Part shown: in pieces, positions 7,958-16,918 of the stretch
Layout: the number at the start of each line of letters is the position of its first letter
How positions within the stretch are numbered: position 1 is the first letter of the stretch
NCBI RefSeq assembly: GCF_003667705.1
Contig: NZ_CP033019.1
Coordinates: forward strand, 2,046,001-2,110,000
DNA length: 64,000 nt
From: Janthinobacterium agaricidamnosum
GTDB lineage: Bacteria; Pseudomonadota; Gammaproteobacteria; Burkholderiales; Burkholderiaceae_D
Direction: 5' to 3'
Notes under the pieces: model-generated
Database searches by the model: none
The model's input: the letters and a program-made list of their open reading frames with translations, nothing else
Told to the model about the DNA's origin: nothing
Program-made: the position numbers and the translations under genes

Positions 7958-9517
7958 ATGAGCATGATAAGGGGACTCAAGCTAACGCACCGTCTGGCTG
8001 TACTGATTGTGATCTTTTCGGTCGGTTTCATCCTCTATGGCCTGTGGTCGTTCAAGACTCTGCAAGAATGGAAAGTGAACGGCCCTGTTTATCAGAAAAT
8101 AGTGCAAAGCAAGGATCTGATTGCGGACGTGTTGCCACCGCCGGAGTACATACTGGAATCCTATCTGGTCAGTTTTCAGCTGCTGGCGACCGAGGATCGT
8201 GCCGAACAGGCGCAGTTAATCGCACGATTTAACACGCTCAAACGTGATTACGATGAGCGCCATGCATTCTGGAAGGGCGCGACACTGGATGCCGATATCG
8301 CCGGGCTGCTGCTGAACAAGGCGCATGCGCCGGCGCTGGCCTTCTACACGGTTGCACTGCAACAGTTCATCCCCGCAATAGAGGCACAGGACAAGGCCGG
8401 CGCCACCGTTGCGATGAAAAAAATGACGATCAGCTACGCCCAGCATCTGCAGGCCATCAAGCAACTGGTCGAGATGACCAGCCAACGCGCGTCGGCGATA
8501 GAGGCGGATTCGAGCGCGCGCATCACGGTGGCGGGCAGCTTGCTGTTGGCGATACTGCTGGTCTCGCTGGGCACGGCGATTGGGGTGGCTGTGCTCATTA
8601 GCAAGAGTATTACCAAGCCACTGCAGGACGCCGTGCACGTTGCCCGCATTGTCGCTTCCGGTGACCTGCGCAGCCATATCGCGACCGACTATCGCGACGA
8701 GCCGGGCGAATTGATGCGTGCTCTGAAAAGCATGACGGAGAGCCTGCGTCATACGGTGGGCCGTGTGCGTGGTGGTACTGAAACCATCTCGACTGCCTCG
8801 CAGGAAATTGCTGCTGGCAATTTGGACCTCTCGGCCAGAACCGAGGCTCAGGCCGGTGCACTGGAGCAAACATCGTCGGCGATGCAGCAGTTAACCAGCA
8901 ATGTGCAGCAGAATGCCGAAAGCGCTCAGCAAGCCAATCAACTGGTCTTGTCGGCTTCAGCGGTAGCGGTGCAGGGCGGGCAGGTGGTCGAACGTGTCGT
9001 CGCGACCATGGTATCCATCAAGGACAGCTCGAACCGTATCGTCGAGATTATTTCCGTGATCGACGGCATCGCGTTTCAAACGAATATTCTGGCCCTGAAC
9101 GCGGCTGTCGAAGCGGCGCGCGCCGGTGAGCTGGGGCGCGGTTTTGCTGTCGTCGCATCGGAGGTGCGCGCCCTGGCGCAACGTTCCGCCACGGCCGCCA
9201 AAGAGATCAAGCAGCTGATTGCCGAGTCGGTCGAAAAAGTCGAGCTTGGCAGCAATCTGGCCGATGAAGCGGGCGGCACGATGAAGCAAATCGTCTCCTC
9301 TGTCCAGCAAGTCGCCGGCATCATGGGGGAAATCGCCGTCGCCAGCCAGGAACAAAACGATGGCATCAAACAGGTGAATCAGGCCATCAGTCAGATGGAT
9401 GCAGTGACCCAGCAGAATGCCGCCCTGGTCGAGCAGTCGGCGGCGGCAGCGGCCAGCATGCAGGAGCAGGCGGACAGCATGATGCAGGACATGCGCGTGT
9501 TCAAATTGCTGGCGTGA
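7958..9517 (+). CDS. Methyl-accepting chemotaxis protein
   Basis: This 519-residue transmembrane chemoreceptor has TM1 at about residues 13-30, a helical periplasmic sensor of about 160 residues, TM2 at about 190-213, a HAMP domain at about 214-266 and a full cytoplasmic signalling domain. The hairpin tip that contacts CheA/CheW is plain (FQTNILALNAAVEAARAGE). The sensor contains the VLPPPEYILESYL stretch seen in many four-helix-bundle receptors. There is no C-terminal NWETF-like CheR tether. No che genes are nearby, so it is an orphan receptor of unknown ligand. Confidence 0.93.
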   Translation: MSMIRGLKLTHRLAVLIVIFSVGFILYGLWSFKTLQEWKVNGPVYQKIVQSKDLIADVLPPPEYILESYLVSFQLLATEDRAEQAQLIARFNTLKRDYDERHAFWKGATLDADIAGLLLNKAHAPALAFYTVALQQFIPAIEAQDKAGATVAMKKMTISYAQHLQAIKQLVEMTSQRASAIEADSSARITVAGSLLLAILLVSLGTAIGVAVLISKSITKPLQDAVHVARIVASGDLRSHIATDYRDEPGELMRALKSMTESLRHTVGRVRGGTETISTASQEIAAGNLDLSARTEAQAGALEQTSSAMQQLTSNVQQNAESAQQANQLVLSASAVAVQGGQVVERVVATMVSIKDSSNRIVEIISVIDGIAFQTNILALNAAVEAARAGELGRGFAVVASEVRALAQRSATAAKEIKQLIAESVEKVELGSNLADEAGGTMKQIVSSVQQVAGIMGEIAVASQEQNDGIKQVNQAISQMDAVTQQNAALVEQSAAAAASMQEQADSMMQDMRVFKLLA

Positions 9518-9546
9518 CCTTGGTGACCGGCCTTGTGCAACCGGGG

Positions 9547-9570
9547 CCTTTCCTGGCCGGCCAGGAAAGG
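9547..9570. terminator. 24-bp perfect palindrome between convergent genes
   Basis: CCTTTCCTGGCC is followed directly by its reverse complement GGCCAGGAAAGG. It sits between the chemoreceptor gene and the convergent small gene and may act as a bidirectional terminator, although no long T run follows. Confidence 0.45.
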
Positions 9571-9578
9571 CAGGGGAC

Positions 9579-9758
9579 TCAGGCCGGCGACTTGCTGACC
9601 GGTTTTGGGGTGGCAATGGCGATCGGGTCGCTGGCCGGAAAGCTCTCCTTCAGCGCTTCATCGAGCGCTTCCTCGGCGTGGCTTTCGCCCGCCGGCGTGG
9701 GCGAATCGCGCTCTGGTGGCGGGGCGGGCGTGGTGGCGGCGTTGGTGCTCGAATGCAT
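9579..9758 (-). CDS. Small protein with SFPASDP motif
   Basis: The 59-codon gene has a clear ribosome site (GAGGGA, five bases before the ATG) and encodes a hydrophilic protein: a Pro/Thr-rich head, then EEALDEALKESFPASDPIAI and a short basic tail. The (L)DEAL-ESFPASDP block is a conserved signature of small uncharacterised proteins that I recognise from many proteobacteria. No membrane segment or enzyme motif is present. It converges on the chemoreceptor gene. Confidence 0.75.
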   Translation of the reverse strand: MHSSTNAATTPAPPPERDSPTPAGESHAEEALDEALKESFPASDPIAIATPKPVSKSPA

Positions 9759-9922
9759 GGTGATTCCCTCGCGGTGGTGCGCCAGGTAGCCGGGAGGCGA
9801 TGGCGCGGGCTGATGCTACCAGCCTAGCACATCGCGCGAAAAAAGCGCGCCCGCCGCGCTTGCCGCAAGAGAGCAGGGCGGCGTCTGCTACACTGCGCTC
9901 CACTTTGACCGACGGAATTGCC

Positions 9923-10642
9923 ATGACTTCCCCATCCCTGCCATACCGCGCCACCGCAACCGAAGCCTGCGCCTGGCTGGCGCAACAGACGGGCACCCCG
10001 TGGACCCTGGCGCGCCTGCTCGAGCAGGGCGGCTTGCCGTTTATCTGGCTCGACTACAGCGTAGCCTGGGCCGAGCTGTTCCATGATGGCGTGACGCGCT
10101 ATGCGGCGCCCGTCGTGTTCATCGAGGACAAGCAGCACCTGGCCGCGGGCGCCGGTGATGTCTGGCTGCGTTTTACGCGCGACTCGGGCAATCTCCCCAT
10201 TGAACTCAAGGGGCAGGGCTTGCGCGTGCCGCTGGACGGCTTGCACTTCCAGGAGCGCGACCTGTTGCGTTTGCTCAAGGAACTGCAGCATCCGCAGCCG
10301 GTCGACACGGCAGCGGACAAGGCGCCCGTGGTCTTGCCCAGCGCCTTGAAAGGCCTGGGGCGCGAACAGATCCTGACTGCTTTTGCCGGCGTGGGCAAGG
10401 TCGACCTGGACCAAGGCATGGCCAGCGGCGTGGGCATCTTTGGCGACGATGGCGCGCGCGTGCGCAAGAATTCGCGTGGCGGCAAGAACAGCCATTTGTG
10501 GCATCCGGTGACCCTGGCGTTCGGCTTGCACGATGTGCACCGCGTGCCGATGGCGCATTTGAAAAAGGCGTTCGCCACGCAAACGTTGCTGCGCGACTGG
10601 AAGGCGGACTGGCTGGAATCGCTGCGCCTGCTGGGAGAGTGA
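9923..10642 (+). CDS. Uncharacterised protein
   Basis: I do not recognise this 239-residue protein. It has no signal peptide and no membrane helix. The N-terminal third looks like a small helical domain (EACAWLAQQTGTPWTLARLLEQ) that could recognise DNA or protein; the C-terminal part has a basic patch (RVRKNSRGGKNSH) and ends with an amphipathic helix. The start is the ATG at 9923; longer readings would run into the promoter region. It converges with the DUF1294 gene, two bases apart. The regular codon use suggests it is a real gene. Confidence 0.6.
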   Translation: MTSPSLPYRATATEACAWLAQQTGTPWTLARLLEQGGLPFIWLDYSVAWAELFHDGVTRYAAPVVFIEDKQHLAAGAGDVWLRFTRDSGNLPIELKGQGLRVPLDGLHFQERDLLRLLKELQHPQPVDTAADKAPVVLPSALKGLGREQILTAFAGVGKVDLDQGMASGVGIFGDDGARVRKNSRGGKNSHLWHPVTLAFGLHDVHRVPMAHLKKAFATQTLLRDWKADWLESLRLLGE

Positions 10643-10644
10643 CC

Positions 10645-11019
10645 TTATAACTCGATGGGGGCGACGTCCGTGCCGATATCGGGCGCCGCGTAATGCATGC
10701 TGAAATACACGAAAGCGCCGATATTGAGGGCGACCGTGATCCAGAACACGATGCGGAACGAGCGCTTGCTGGACTTGTGGCGCAGCCATTGCTGGGCCAG
10801 CACGGCGCCCGGCCAGCCGCACAGCAGTCCCAGCAGCAGCAAGGTGCGCTCCGGGGTGCGCCAGCGGCCCTCCTTGGCGGCGGACTTGTCGATCGCATAG
10901 GCAACGAAGCATCCCAGGCTCAGCACGCCATACACGAGGGCAACCAGGGCGGGGATGTGGAAAAAGAAGGTGGCGAGTAAGTACAGTACGACAAAGAACG
11001 CGATGACAAGGTAAGGCAT
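10645..11019 (-). CDS. DUF1294 family membrane protein
   Basis: This 124-residue protein has hydrophobic segments near residues 2-25, 28-42, 58-75 and 88-105 and the DUF1294 core (YAIDKSAAKEGRWRTPE, then GWPGAVLAQQWLRHK). Family members are small inner-membrane proteins of unknown function, often fused to a cold-shock domain; that domain is absent here. I start it at the ATG at 11019, directly before the first helix. Confidence 0.8.
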   Translation of the reverse strand: MPYLVIAFFVVLYLLATFFFHIPALVALVYGVLSLGCFVAYAIDKSAAKEGRWRTPERTLLLLGLLCGWPGAVLAQQWLRHKSSKRSFRIVFWITVALNIGAFVYFSMHYAAPDIGTDVAPIEL

Positions 11020-11078
11020 AGGATGTGTTGGCTTGAACGGAGGGCGTGAGTATCCCACATGGGGAGCGATGGCGCCGC

Positions 11079-11645
11079 CTAAAATAAACAGCCTTGCGCC
11101 GTATCGACATGCACGGCGCGGCGGCGGGCGTGGCCCGTTTTCAGCGCTTCGCGGTCGCTGGACAGGGAAATGCCTTCCAGCGCCAACAAGGTTTCCTTGG
11201 CATGCAGACCGCCCGCAAAGCCCGTCAGCTCGCCCGTGGCACCGACGACGCGGTGGCAGGGGGCGATGATGGAAATGGGATTCTTGCCGTTGGCGGCGCC
11301 CACGGCGCGCACGGCGGCGGGGCGGCCGATCTGGCGCGCGATCTCGCCATAGCTGCGCGTCTGGCCGTACGGTATCGTCAGCAGCGCGCGCCAGACTTCC
11401 TGCTGGAATGGCGTGCCGGCAAAATCGAGCGGCACCTCAAAATGCTGGCGCGTGCCGGCAAAATATTCATCCAGCTGCCGCGCCGTTTCCTGCAGCACGG
11501 CGCAACCGTCATCGACGCGCATCGCGCCCAGGCGCACGCGGTTCGGCTTGTCGTTTTCCCAGAGGATGGCGGCCAGGGCTTCCCCGCGCGCCACCAGGGT
11601 CAGCTCGCCCACGGGCGAGGGCACCACGATGCAGTCGTATTCCAT
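11079..11645 (-). CDS. ogt: Methylated-DNA--[protein]-cysteine S-methyltransferase
   Basis: The enzyme transfers the methyl group of O6-methylguanine in DNA to its own cysteine, in a suicidal repair reaction. The 188-residue protein has the family C-terminal domain: FQQEVWRALLTIPYGQTRSY, VGAANGKNP, then the active-site APCHRVVG and GFAGGLHAKETLL. The start at 11645 is supported by AAGGAACC ahead of the ATG. There is no Ada-type N-terminal domain, so Ogt is the better name. It is divergent from the nucleotidyltransferase gene. Confidence 0.93.
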   Translation of the reverse strand: MEYDCIVVPSPVGELTLVARGEALAAILWENDKPNRVRLGAMRVDDGCAVLQETARQLDEYFAGTRQHFEVPLDFAGTPFQQEVWRALLTIPYGQTRSYGEIARQIGRPAAVRAVGAANGKNPISIIAPCHRVVGATGELTGFAGGLHAKETLLALEGISLSSDREALKTGHARRRAVHVDTAQGCLF

Positions 11646-11740
11646 GTTGGTTCCTTGATCAGATGGCGCCAGTGTAGCAGGCTGGCGGCAGCCTGCGTAT
11701 TGCGTGTAGGATAGTGTTTTATCGACATGGAGCACCGGCT

Positions 11741-12490
11741 TTGACGACGATCCCCACCTATGAGACCATTCGCGCGATTGCCCAGAGGCTGGTGCACGAG
11801 CGCTATCCCACGGCCGTGGCGGCCATCATCGGCGGCTCGTTCGCCACGGGCCGGCAAACGCCTACTTCCGATATCGACTTGCTGCTGCTGTTCGACCACG
11901 TCGATTGCGCCTGGCGCGACACCATCGTGGCCGAGGGGCGCACAGTGGAATTGTTCGCGCACGACGTGGCCACGTTCACGTATTTCTGCAAGGAAATGGA
12001 TGCGCCCGGCGGCACGGTGCCGCTGGCGATGATGGTGGCGGAAGGGGAAAACATCGTCGCCGCCGGCGACGCCTATGCGCAGCTGCACGCGCTGGCGCAC
12101 GCCTTCGTCACGGCCGGGCCGCCCGTGCTCGACGCGGAAAACCTGCAGCGCCGGCGCTACGCCATCACCACCGCGCTGGAAGACCTGGTCGACAGCACGC
12201 ACCCGGGCGAGGCGCTGGCCGTCGCTTGCCAGCTGTACGAAGCGCTGGCCGACCTGCACTTGCGCGCGGCGGGGCAGTGGAGCGGCGGCGGCAAGCACCT
12301 GTTCCGCCGCCTGCAGGCCTTCGACGCCGTCATCGCCGGGCAGCTCGACGGCGCGCTGCGCCTGGCCGCCGCCGACTTGCCGGCCGGCCAGCGCGCGTTC
12401 GGGCAAGTCGCCGCCGCCGTGCTGGCGCCCGTGGGCGGTCCCTTGCTCGACGGCTTTACCCTGCCGGCGCCCGCGCACTGGCGCGCTTAA
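11741..12490 (+). CDS. Nucleotidyltransferase-domain protein
   Basis: This 249-residue protein starts with a minimal nucleotidyltransferase domain: GGSFATGRQTPTSDIDLLLL contains the GS and D-x-D metal-binding pair. The remaining two thirds are helical and resemble the C-terminal half of aminoglycoside-adenylyltransferase-like proteins. The best start is TTG at 11741, with GGAG eight bases ahead; GTG at 11714 is the alternative. Its stop overlaps the convergent TonB receptor stop by four bases. The substrate is unknown. Confidence 0.75.
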   Translation: MTTIPTYETIRAIAQRLVHERYPTAVAAIIGGSFATGRQTPTSDIDLLLLFDHVDCAWRDTIVAEGRTVELFAHDVATFTYFCKEMDAPGGTVPLAMMVAEGENIVAAGDAYAQLHALAHAFVTAGPPVLDAENLQRRRYAITTALEDLVDSTHPGEALAVACQLYEALADLHLRAAGQWSGGGKHLFRRLQAFDAVIAGQLDGALRLAAADLPAGQRAFGQVAAAVLAPVGGPLLDGFTLPAPAHWRA

Positions 12491-14721
12491 AACATCGTGC
12501 GCAAGCTCAGGCTGATGTTGCGCGGTTCGCCCCAGAAGACGCCGTCGAAGAAGCCCACGTTGCGGTAGTACTTTTTATCGAGCAGGTTATTCACGTTCAG
12601 CTGCACGCTGGCGTGGCGGTTGAGCGCATAGCTGGCCATGGCGTTGACCAGCGCATAGCCCGCTTGCGGAATGTCGGTGATGGTTCCCGATGGCGGGCGG
12701 CCGTACCACGATTCGCTGTAGGTGGCGCTTTGCGCCGTCATGCTGGCGCCCGCCCTCAAACCGGCCAGGCGGCCGTCGAAGCGGTAGCTGGTGGCCAGGC
12801 GCAGCAGGTGGCGCGGCTGCGTGGTGGCGGCGCGGCGGCCATCGGCCTCGGCCGCGTGCAGATAGGTATAGCCGCCGCTCGCTTCCCAGGCGGGCGATAA
12901 CTGGCCGGAGACGTCGAACTCGACGCCCTTGGCCGTCACGCCGGTGCCATTGGCCGCCATGGCCTGGCCGCCGTCGGGCAGCAAGAAGCCGGGCGGCACC
13001 GTGCGGTCGAGTTCCGCCATGTTCTTTTTCTTCGTATGGAACAGGGCGGCCGACGCGTTCAGCTTGCCTTCATAAAATTCGCCCTTGATACCCAGTTCCG
13101 CATTGTCTCCCGTTTCCGGCGCCAGGAACTTGTTGTTGCGGTCCTTGCTCGATTGCGGGTTGAACAGCTGCGTGAAGCTGGCGTAGGCCGAATACTGCTT
13201 GTTGATATCGAACACGGCGCCCACATACGGCGTGACTTCATTGCGCGTTTCCACGAAGTCGCCGCTGCCCGTGTACGCGCCACGCGTATCGTAGCTGCGC
13301 GTATCGGTGCGGTAAGTGCTGCTGCGCGCGCCGATGATCAGGTGCAGCGGGTCGGCCAGGCTCAAACGTGTGGCCACGTAGCCGCCTGCCAGGCGCGTGA
13401 CGGTTTCCGTGTGCGAGCCGTCCGGGTGGAACACGGGGCGGGGGATGTTGCCCGTCCAGCTACGGTAATCGGGGACGACGTTCGGGTAGTTGATTTCCGC
13501 CTCGCCGCCCAGCGAGCGGGCGCGCTGGTTGCCGCCGTTCCAGCCGACGATGGCCGTATGCTTGCGCCCCAGCAAGGTAAACGGGCCGCTGGCGTACACG
13601 TCGAAATTATCGCCCGTGGTCTTGCCCGGGCCATAGGCGCCCGTCCACAGGAGCATGCCTTCGCCCGTGGCCGGATCGGGCTTGCCGCCGCCCGCATAGG
13701 CGACGGTGGTGCGGTTCGTGCTTTCCGTGCGCGCATAGCCAAGGTGCATGTTCCAGTTGCCGGGCAGGCGCTGGTCCAGCGACGTGAAGATGGTGTGCTG
13801 CTTGTTGGCCCAGGTGCTCCAGGGCGTCGTGAGGCTGGTGTTGCGCGGCAACCTGGCCAGGCTGCCATCCGCATTCCAGTACGGCACGGCACCCCAGGTG
13901 GCGCCTGTCGGCTTGTTGTCCTGGAAGTCGACGCCCGCCGTCAGCAGGGTGCCGGGACGCACGTCCGCCTCAAGGATGGCCATGCCCACCGTTTTGCGCT
14001 CGTGATACATGTCCAGGTAGGAATCGCGTTTTTGCCAGGCCAGGGCCGTGCGTGCGCGCACGCTGCCCTCCGCGTTCAGGGGCGTGGACAGGTCGGCTTC
14101 GAAGCGCTGGTCATCCCAGCGGCCCATGATGAGACCGGCGCTGGCCTGGAAGTCCTTCGCCGGACGCTTGCGTATCATGTTGATGGTGGCGGACGGGTCG
14201 CCCTTGCCGCCCATCAGGCCCGTGGCGCCGCGCACGACTTCGATGCGGTCGTACAGGATGGTGTCTTGCAGCGGCGCATTGCCGCCGCGCGCCATGCCGT
14301 CGATCTGGAGATTGTTGATGCCGAAGCCGCGCGCATAAAATGTCGTGCGCTCCGTGTCGTTCTGGCCCACCTGGATGCCTGTCGTCTGCGCCAGCGCCTG
14401 GTCCAGCCGCACGGCGCCCAGGTCGTCGAGCAGCTGGCGCGTGATGACGCTGACCGATTGCGGCGTCTCGCGCAGCGACAGGTCCATGCGCGTGGCGCTG
14501 CGCGCTTCGCCGGCCGTGTACGACTGCGTGCCTTCCGTCGTCGCGGTCGACTGGCCCAGCACGGTGACGGCGGGCATGGTCACGTCGGCTGCGGCGGCGT
14601 CGGCGGCCTGTGCCGGCAGGGCCACGCCGGCGGCAAGACTGAGCAGGCTGATGTGTAATAAACGGGGGAGGGCGCGCAAGGCGGGCTGGCGCGAAGATGA
14701 GAAGGCTGTCGTTGATTGCAT
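12487..14721 (-). CDS. TonB-dependent siderophore receptor
   Basis: This 744-residue outer-membrane receptor has a signal peptide ending ALPAQA near residue 39, a plug domain (ETPQSVSVITRQLLDDL, ARGFGINNLQIDG, then the VVRGATGLMGGKGDPSATIN block) and a 22-strand barrel ending in the aromatic residue F. The closest groups I recognise are FhuE/FpvA-like ferric-siderophore receptors. There is no extra N-terminal signalling domain. The ribosome site CCAGGAAAA supports the start, and a Fur box lies about 170 bp upstream. The siderophore cannot be told from sequence. Confidence 0.92.
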   Translation of the reverse strand: MQSTTAFSSSRQPALRALPRLLHISLLSLAAGVALPAQAADAAAADVTMPAVTVLGQSTATTEGTQSYTAGEARSATRMDLSLRETPQSVSVITRQLLDDLGAVRLDQALAQTTGIQVGQNDTERTTFYARGFGINNLQIDGMARGGNAPLQDTILYDRIEVVRGATGLMGGKGDPSATINMIRKRPAKDFQASAGLIMGRWDDQRFEADLSTPLNAEGSVRARTALAWQKRDSYLDMYHERKTVGMAILEADVRPGTLLTAGVDFQDNKPTGATWGAVPYWNADGSLARLPRNTSLTTPWSTWANKQHTIFTSLDQRLPGNWNMHLGYARTESTNRTTVAYAGGGKPDPATGEGMLLWTGAYGPGKTTGDNFDVYASGPFTLLGRKHTAIVGWNGGNQRARSLGGEAEINYPNVVPDYRSWTGNIPRPVFHPDGSHTETVTRLAGGYVATRLSLADPLHLIIGARSSTYRTDTRSYDTRGAYTGSGDFVETRNEVTPYVGAVFDINKQYSAYASFTQLFNPQSSKDRNNKFLAPETGDNAELGIKGEFYEGKLNASAALFHTKKKNMAELDRTVPPGFLLPDGGQAMAANGTGVTAKGVEFDVSGQLSPAWEASGGYTYLHAAEADGRRAATTQPRHLLRLATSYRFDGRLAGLRAGASMTAQSATYSESWYGRPPSGTITDIPQAGYALVNAMASYALNRHASVQLNVNNLLDKKYYRNVGFFDGVFWGEPRNISLSLRTMF

Positions 14722-14893
14722 TATTTTCCTGGATATTTTTAGTCGTGAGTGTTCCTATCTCGTCTGGCGAGCTGCGCAGTAGCTGGGGGATGGCGTAACG
14801 CTGGCCCGTGGTCTGGCTTGGATAGCAGTTCCACCGCAAGGCCCGGCGCGGACGGGCAGTGGAAAAGAAAGGCGCGCGATTTCTGTCACTTTT

Positions 14894-14912
14894 GTGAATA
14901 AGAATCATTATC
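14894..14912 (-). promoter_or_regulatory. Fur box upstream of TonB receptor
   Basis: GTGAATAAGAATCATTATC matches the 19-bp Fur consensus (GATAATGATAATCATTATC) at 15 positions. It lies in an AT-rich island between the receptor gene and the divergent secreted-protein gene and could repress either or both under iron sufficiency. Confidence 0.75.
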
Positions 14913-15056
14913 AATATAGGTGATATTTGCCAAATAATCAAGCGTGTGCACCAAAGGAGTGCAGGCGGGAGTGCAGGCAGACCCGGGGCGGCGCATCGGC
15001 TTGCCTTCTGCGATAATGCAGGCGCTGACAAATATTTTCCTTAATGAAAGAAATGC

Positions 15057-15917
15057 ATGCGTACATGGATCGCTTGTGCCGGATGGTTGTGTGTCGTTTC
15101 GCTGGGTCAGGCCCAGGAACACGCGCCGCCGCCGGCTGCTCCCGCGCCGCTGCAGAGCGCCAGCGTGCCGCCCGCCGCCGATGCCGTTGCGCCACCGCTT
15201 GCGCCGGCCACATCCGCGGCATCAGCACCCAAGGCAACGGCGCCAGCAGAGGAAGCCTTGCCACCGCAAACGGTGACGATCACGGCCACCAGCGATGCCA
15301 AGGCGCCGCACGTGCGGTTCACGGCATACCGTGAAAGTTATCTGACGGCCAGGAAAGTGTGGCAAGTGTCGAGCGGCAGCGTGGTCATGGCCCTGCGCCT
15401 GATTCCTGCCAAGCTGAGCGCCACCATCGACGATGTGCGCGTGGCCTTGCAAGGCAATGGCGCCCCCATGCCGATCAAGGTGTCGGCCGGCGGCGTGTTT
15501 GTCGTGCCGCTCAACGATGATATTGCCGCGCAGGACGGCACGTTTTTGGTGAACAAGGGCAGGGGCGAGCTGACGGCCAATATCGTGCTGCAGCCGTCCG
15601 TGGCGCGCGATGCGTGGAACGTCACGCGCGTGGGGCAGGTCTTGCGCGACGCCCGGCGCGCCGTGCGGGCCATCACGCCGTGGTACAAGCGGCCGTTCGC
15701 CAGCGACGTGCAATCGCTGGCCTTTTGCGCGGCCGAGCGGGGCAGCGCCTTGCAATTGATGGATGGAGAACAGCTGATCGCAACGCTGCCCATGAACGAG
15801 GCGGCCGTCAACGACATCAACCAGCCCGTGTTTTGCAAGATTTTCGACGGCGAAGACAAATACCCGGGACACTACCGCGTGGTCATGCCCGAGCAGGCGA
15901 CGGTGCTGTTGCTGTAA
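15057..15917 (+). CDS. Secreted uncharacterised protein with Pro/Ala-rich linker
   Basis: The 286-residue product has a short signal peptide (cleavage after SLGQA), a Pro/Ala-rich linker to about residue 65 and a folded domain (ITATSDAKAPHVRF onward) with two cysteines near the C-terminus (LAFCAA and PVFCKIF). I do not recognise the domain; its length and beta-rich look suit a periplasmic or surface-exposed role. It is divergent from the Fur-controlled TonB receptor, and the Fur box lies about 150 bp upstream, so iron control is possible but not shown. The ribosome site is weak (GAAAG). Confidence 0.65.
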   Translation: MRTWIACAGWLCVVSLGQAQEHAPPPAAPAPLQSASVPPAADAVAPPLAPATSAASAPKATAPAEEALPPQTVTITATSDAKAPHVRFTAYRESYLTARKVWQVSSGSVVMALRLIPAKLSATIDDVRVALQGNGAPMPIKVSAGGVFVVPLNDDIAAQDGTFLVNKGRGELTANIVLQPSVARDAWNVTRVGQVLRDARRAVRAITPWYKRPFASDVQSLAFCAAERGSALQLMDGEQLIATLPMNEAAVNDINQPVFCKIFDGEDKYPGHYRVVMPEQATVLLL

Positions 15918-15924
15918 TGAACTG

Positions 15925-16323
15925 CTAGTTAGGCTGGCGCTGCACCAGTTCCAGCGCCGCCGCCAGGGCCAGGTCCATGGTGGCCTGGTGGAAGATCAGC
16001 CACTGCGGCAACAGCGACAGCGCATGGCGGCCCTGTTCCAGGTCGCCTTCATCGACGGCGGCCCAGGCATGGTGCAAGCCGCTGAGCACGCGGGCATGCT
16101 GTTCGCGGTGGTTGGCCAGCGAGGGAAAGCCGATTTGCTCCATCAAATCTTCTTCCTCGCGGAAATCGCGTTCGACGGCCGCAATCAGCTCGCGAAACGC
16201 CACGCTGAAATGCTGGTCGCTTAAATGCCCCAGCCGTGCCAGCTCCTGAAACAGCGCCTCATGCGCCTCGTCGATGGCGGGAACGCCCAGCGCCATCTCA
16301 TCTTTCCAATGCGATTTACCCAT
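15925..16323 (-). CDS. Bacteriohemerythrin-like protein with a ligand substitution
   Basis: The 132-residue protein has the hemerythrin four-helix layout: IDEAHEALF (helix 1 His), EEEDLME (helix 2 Glu), HREQH (helix 3 pair) and WLIFHQATMD (helix 4 His and Asp). The helix 2 histidine of the usual HFxxEE motif is aspartate here (RDFREEEDLM), so the di-iron site, if built, would have an altered ligand set. The start at 16323 has GGGGG eight bases ahead; longer readings would run into the promoter. Hemerythrins bind or sense O2 or store iron. Confidence 0.85.
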   Translation of the reverse strand: MGKSHWKDEMALGVPAIDEAHEALFQELARLGHLSDQHFSVAFRELIAAVERDFREEEDLMEQIGFPSLANHREQHARVLSGLHHAWAAVDEGDLEQGRHALSLLPQWLIFHQATMDLALAAALELVQRQPN

Positions 16324-16515
16324 GCCGATGCCCCCGGTGAAGTCCGTCGCGGCGCGAAGCGGACTGTTCCAGTGTGGACGCAGCGAAGGGCGAAATCCAT
16401 GATCTGGATCAAAAGTATGGTGAAGAGGGGAAGAGGAAAGCAAGACAAAGACAAATGGACGAAGGGAACAATTCCCCACTCGCAATAAAGCGGTCTTAAC
16501 GATGCGCCGTGTTAC

Positions 16516-16622
16516 CGAGCGCCGCTGAAAAACGCCGCTGGCAAGGCGTCTTTGACGCAGACAGTACGCTAGTACGGCAAGTCAAAGCAACGCAGCCAGC
16601 GACGTTTTCTCAGCCGCGCGTC
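16516..16622. repeat. Long imperfect hairpin (about 100 bp)
   Basis: The left arm (GCTGAAAAACG, CGCTGGC, CTTTGAC) pairs with the right arm (GTCAAAG, GCCAGCG, CGTTTTCTCAGC) around a tip GTAC-GCTA-GTAC at 16564-16575. It fills the gap between the hemerythrin promoter region and the end of a tiny gene. Its tip, like that of the 123-bp repeats, is a short stem with a four-base loop. Only one copy is in the window. Confidence 0.6.
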
Positions 16623-16778
16623 TTATTGCCGAGGCCAGCGGGCCCACAGAGCTTGCGCATCGACATTCGGCACCTGCAACTGCTGTCCGGCCGACGTCTG
16701 CATCGCATCCCTCAGCACGAGGGGCACGAGCATCAGGGCCGACAAGGCAAGGCAGAGCAGCACTTTGAGCGTCAACAT
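16623..16778 (-). CDS. Small single-helix membrane protein
   Basis: A 51-residue product starting MLTLKVLLCLALSALMLVP has one hydrophobic helix and a short soluble tail (VPNVDAQALWARWP). GGGAGA eight bases before the ATG supports translation. I recognise no family, and the gene rests on the ribosome site and composition alone. It ends at the base of a long hairpin. Confidence 0.45.
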   Translation of the reverse strand: MLTLKVLLCLALSALMLVPLVLRDAMQTSAGQQLQVPNVDAQALWARWPRQ

Positions 16779-16918
16779 GGTCGTCTCCCGGTGTCCCGGC
16801 GGCGGCGCGGGGATGCGGCGCCTGCCGGTCACGTCCTATGTACTACCATGCTTGCAGTTTAGTTCATCTGATTGAAACTTCAACTAGTTGCTGTGATGCA
16901 CTGCACCAGTGACGCCTC

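Noticed and set aside
13036..14658. Plus-strand frame of 540 codons across the TonB receptor
   Set aside because: Arg/Ala/Val-rich shadow of the receptor, no start signal.
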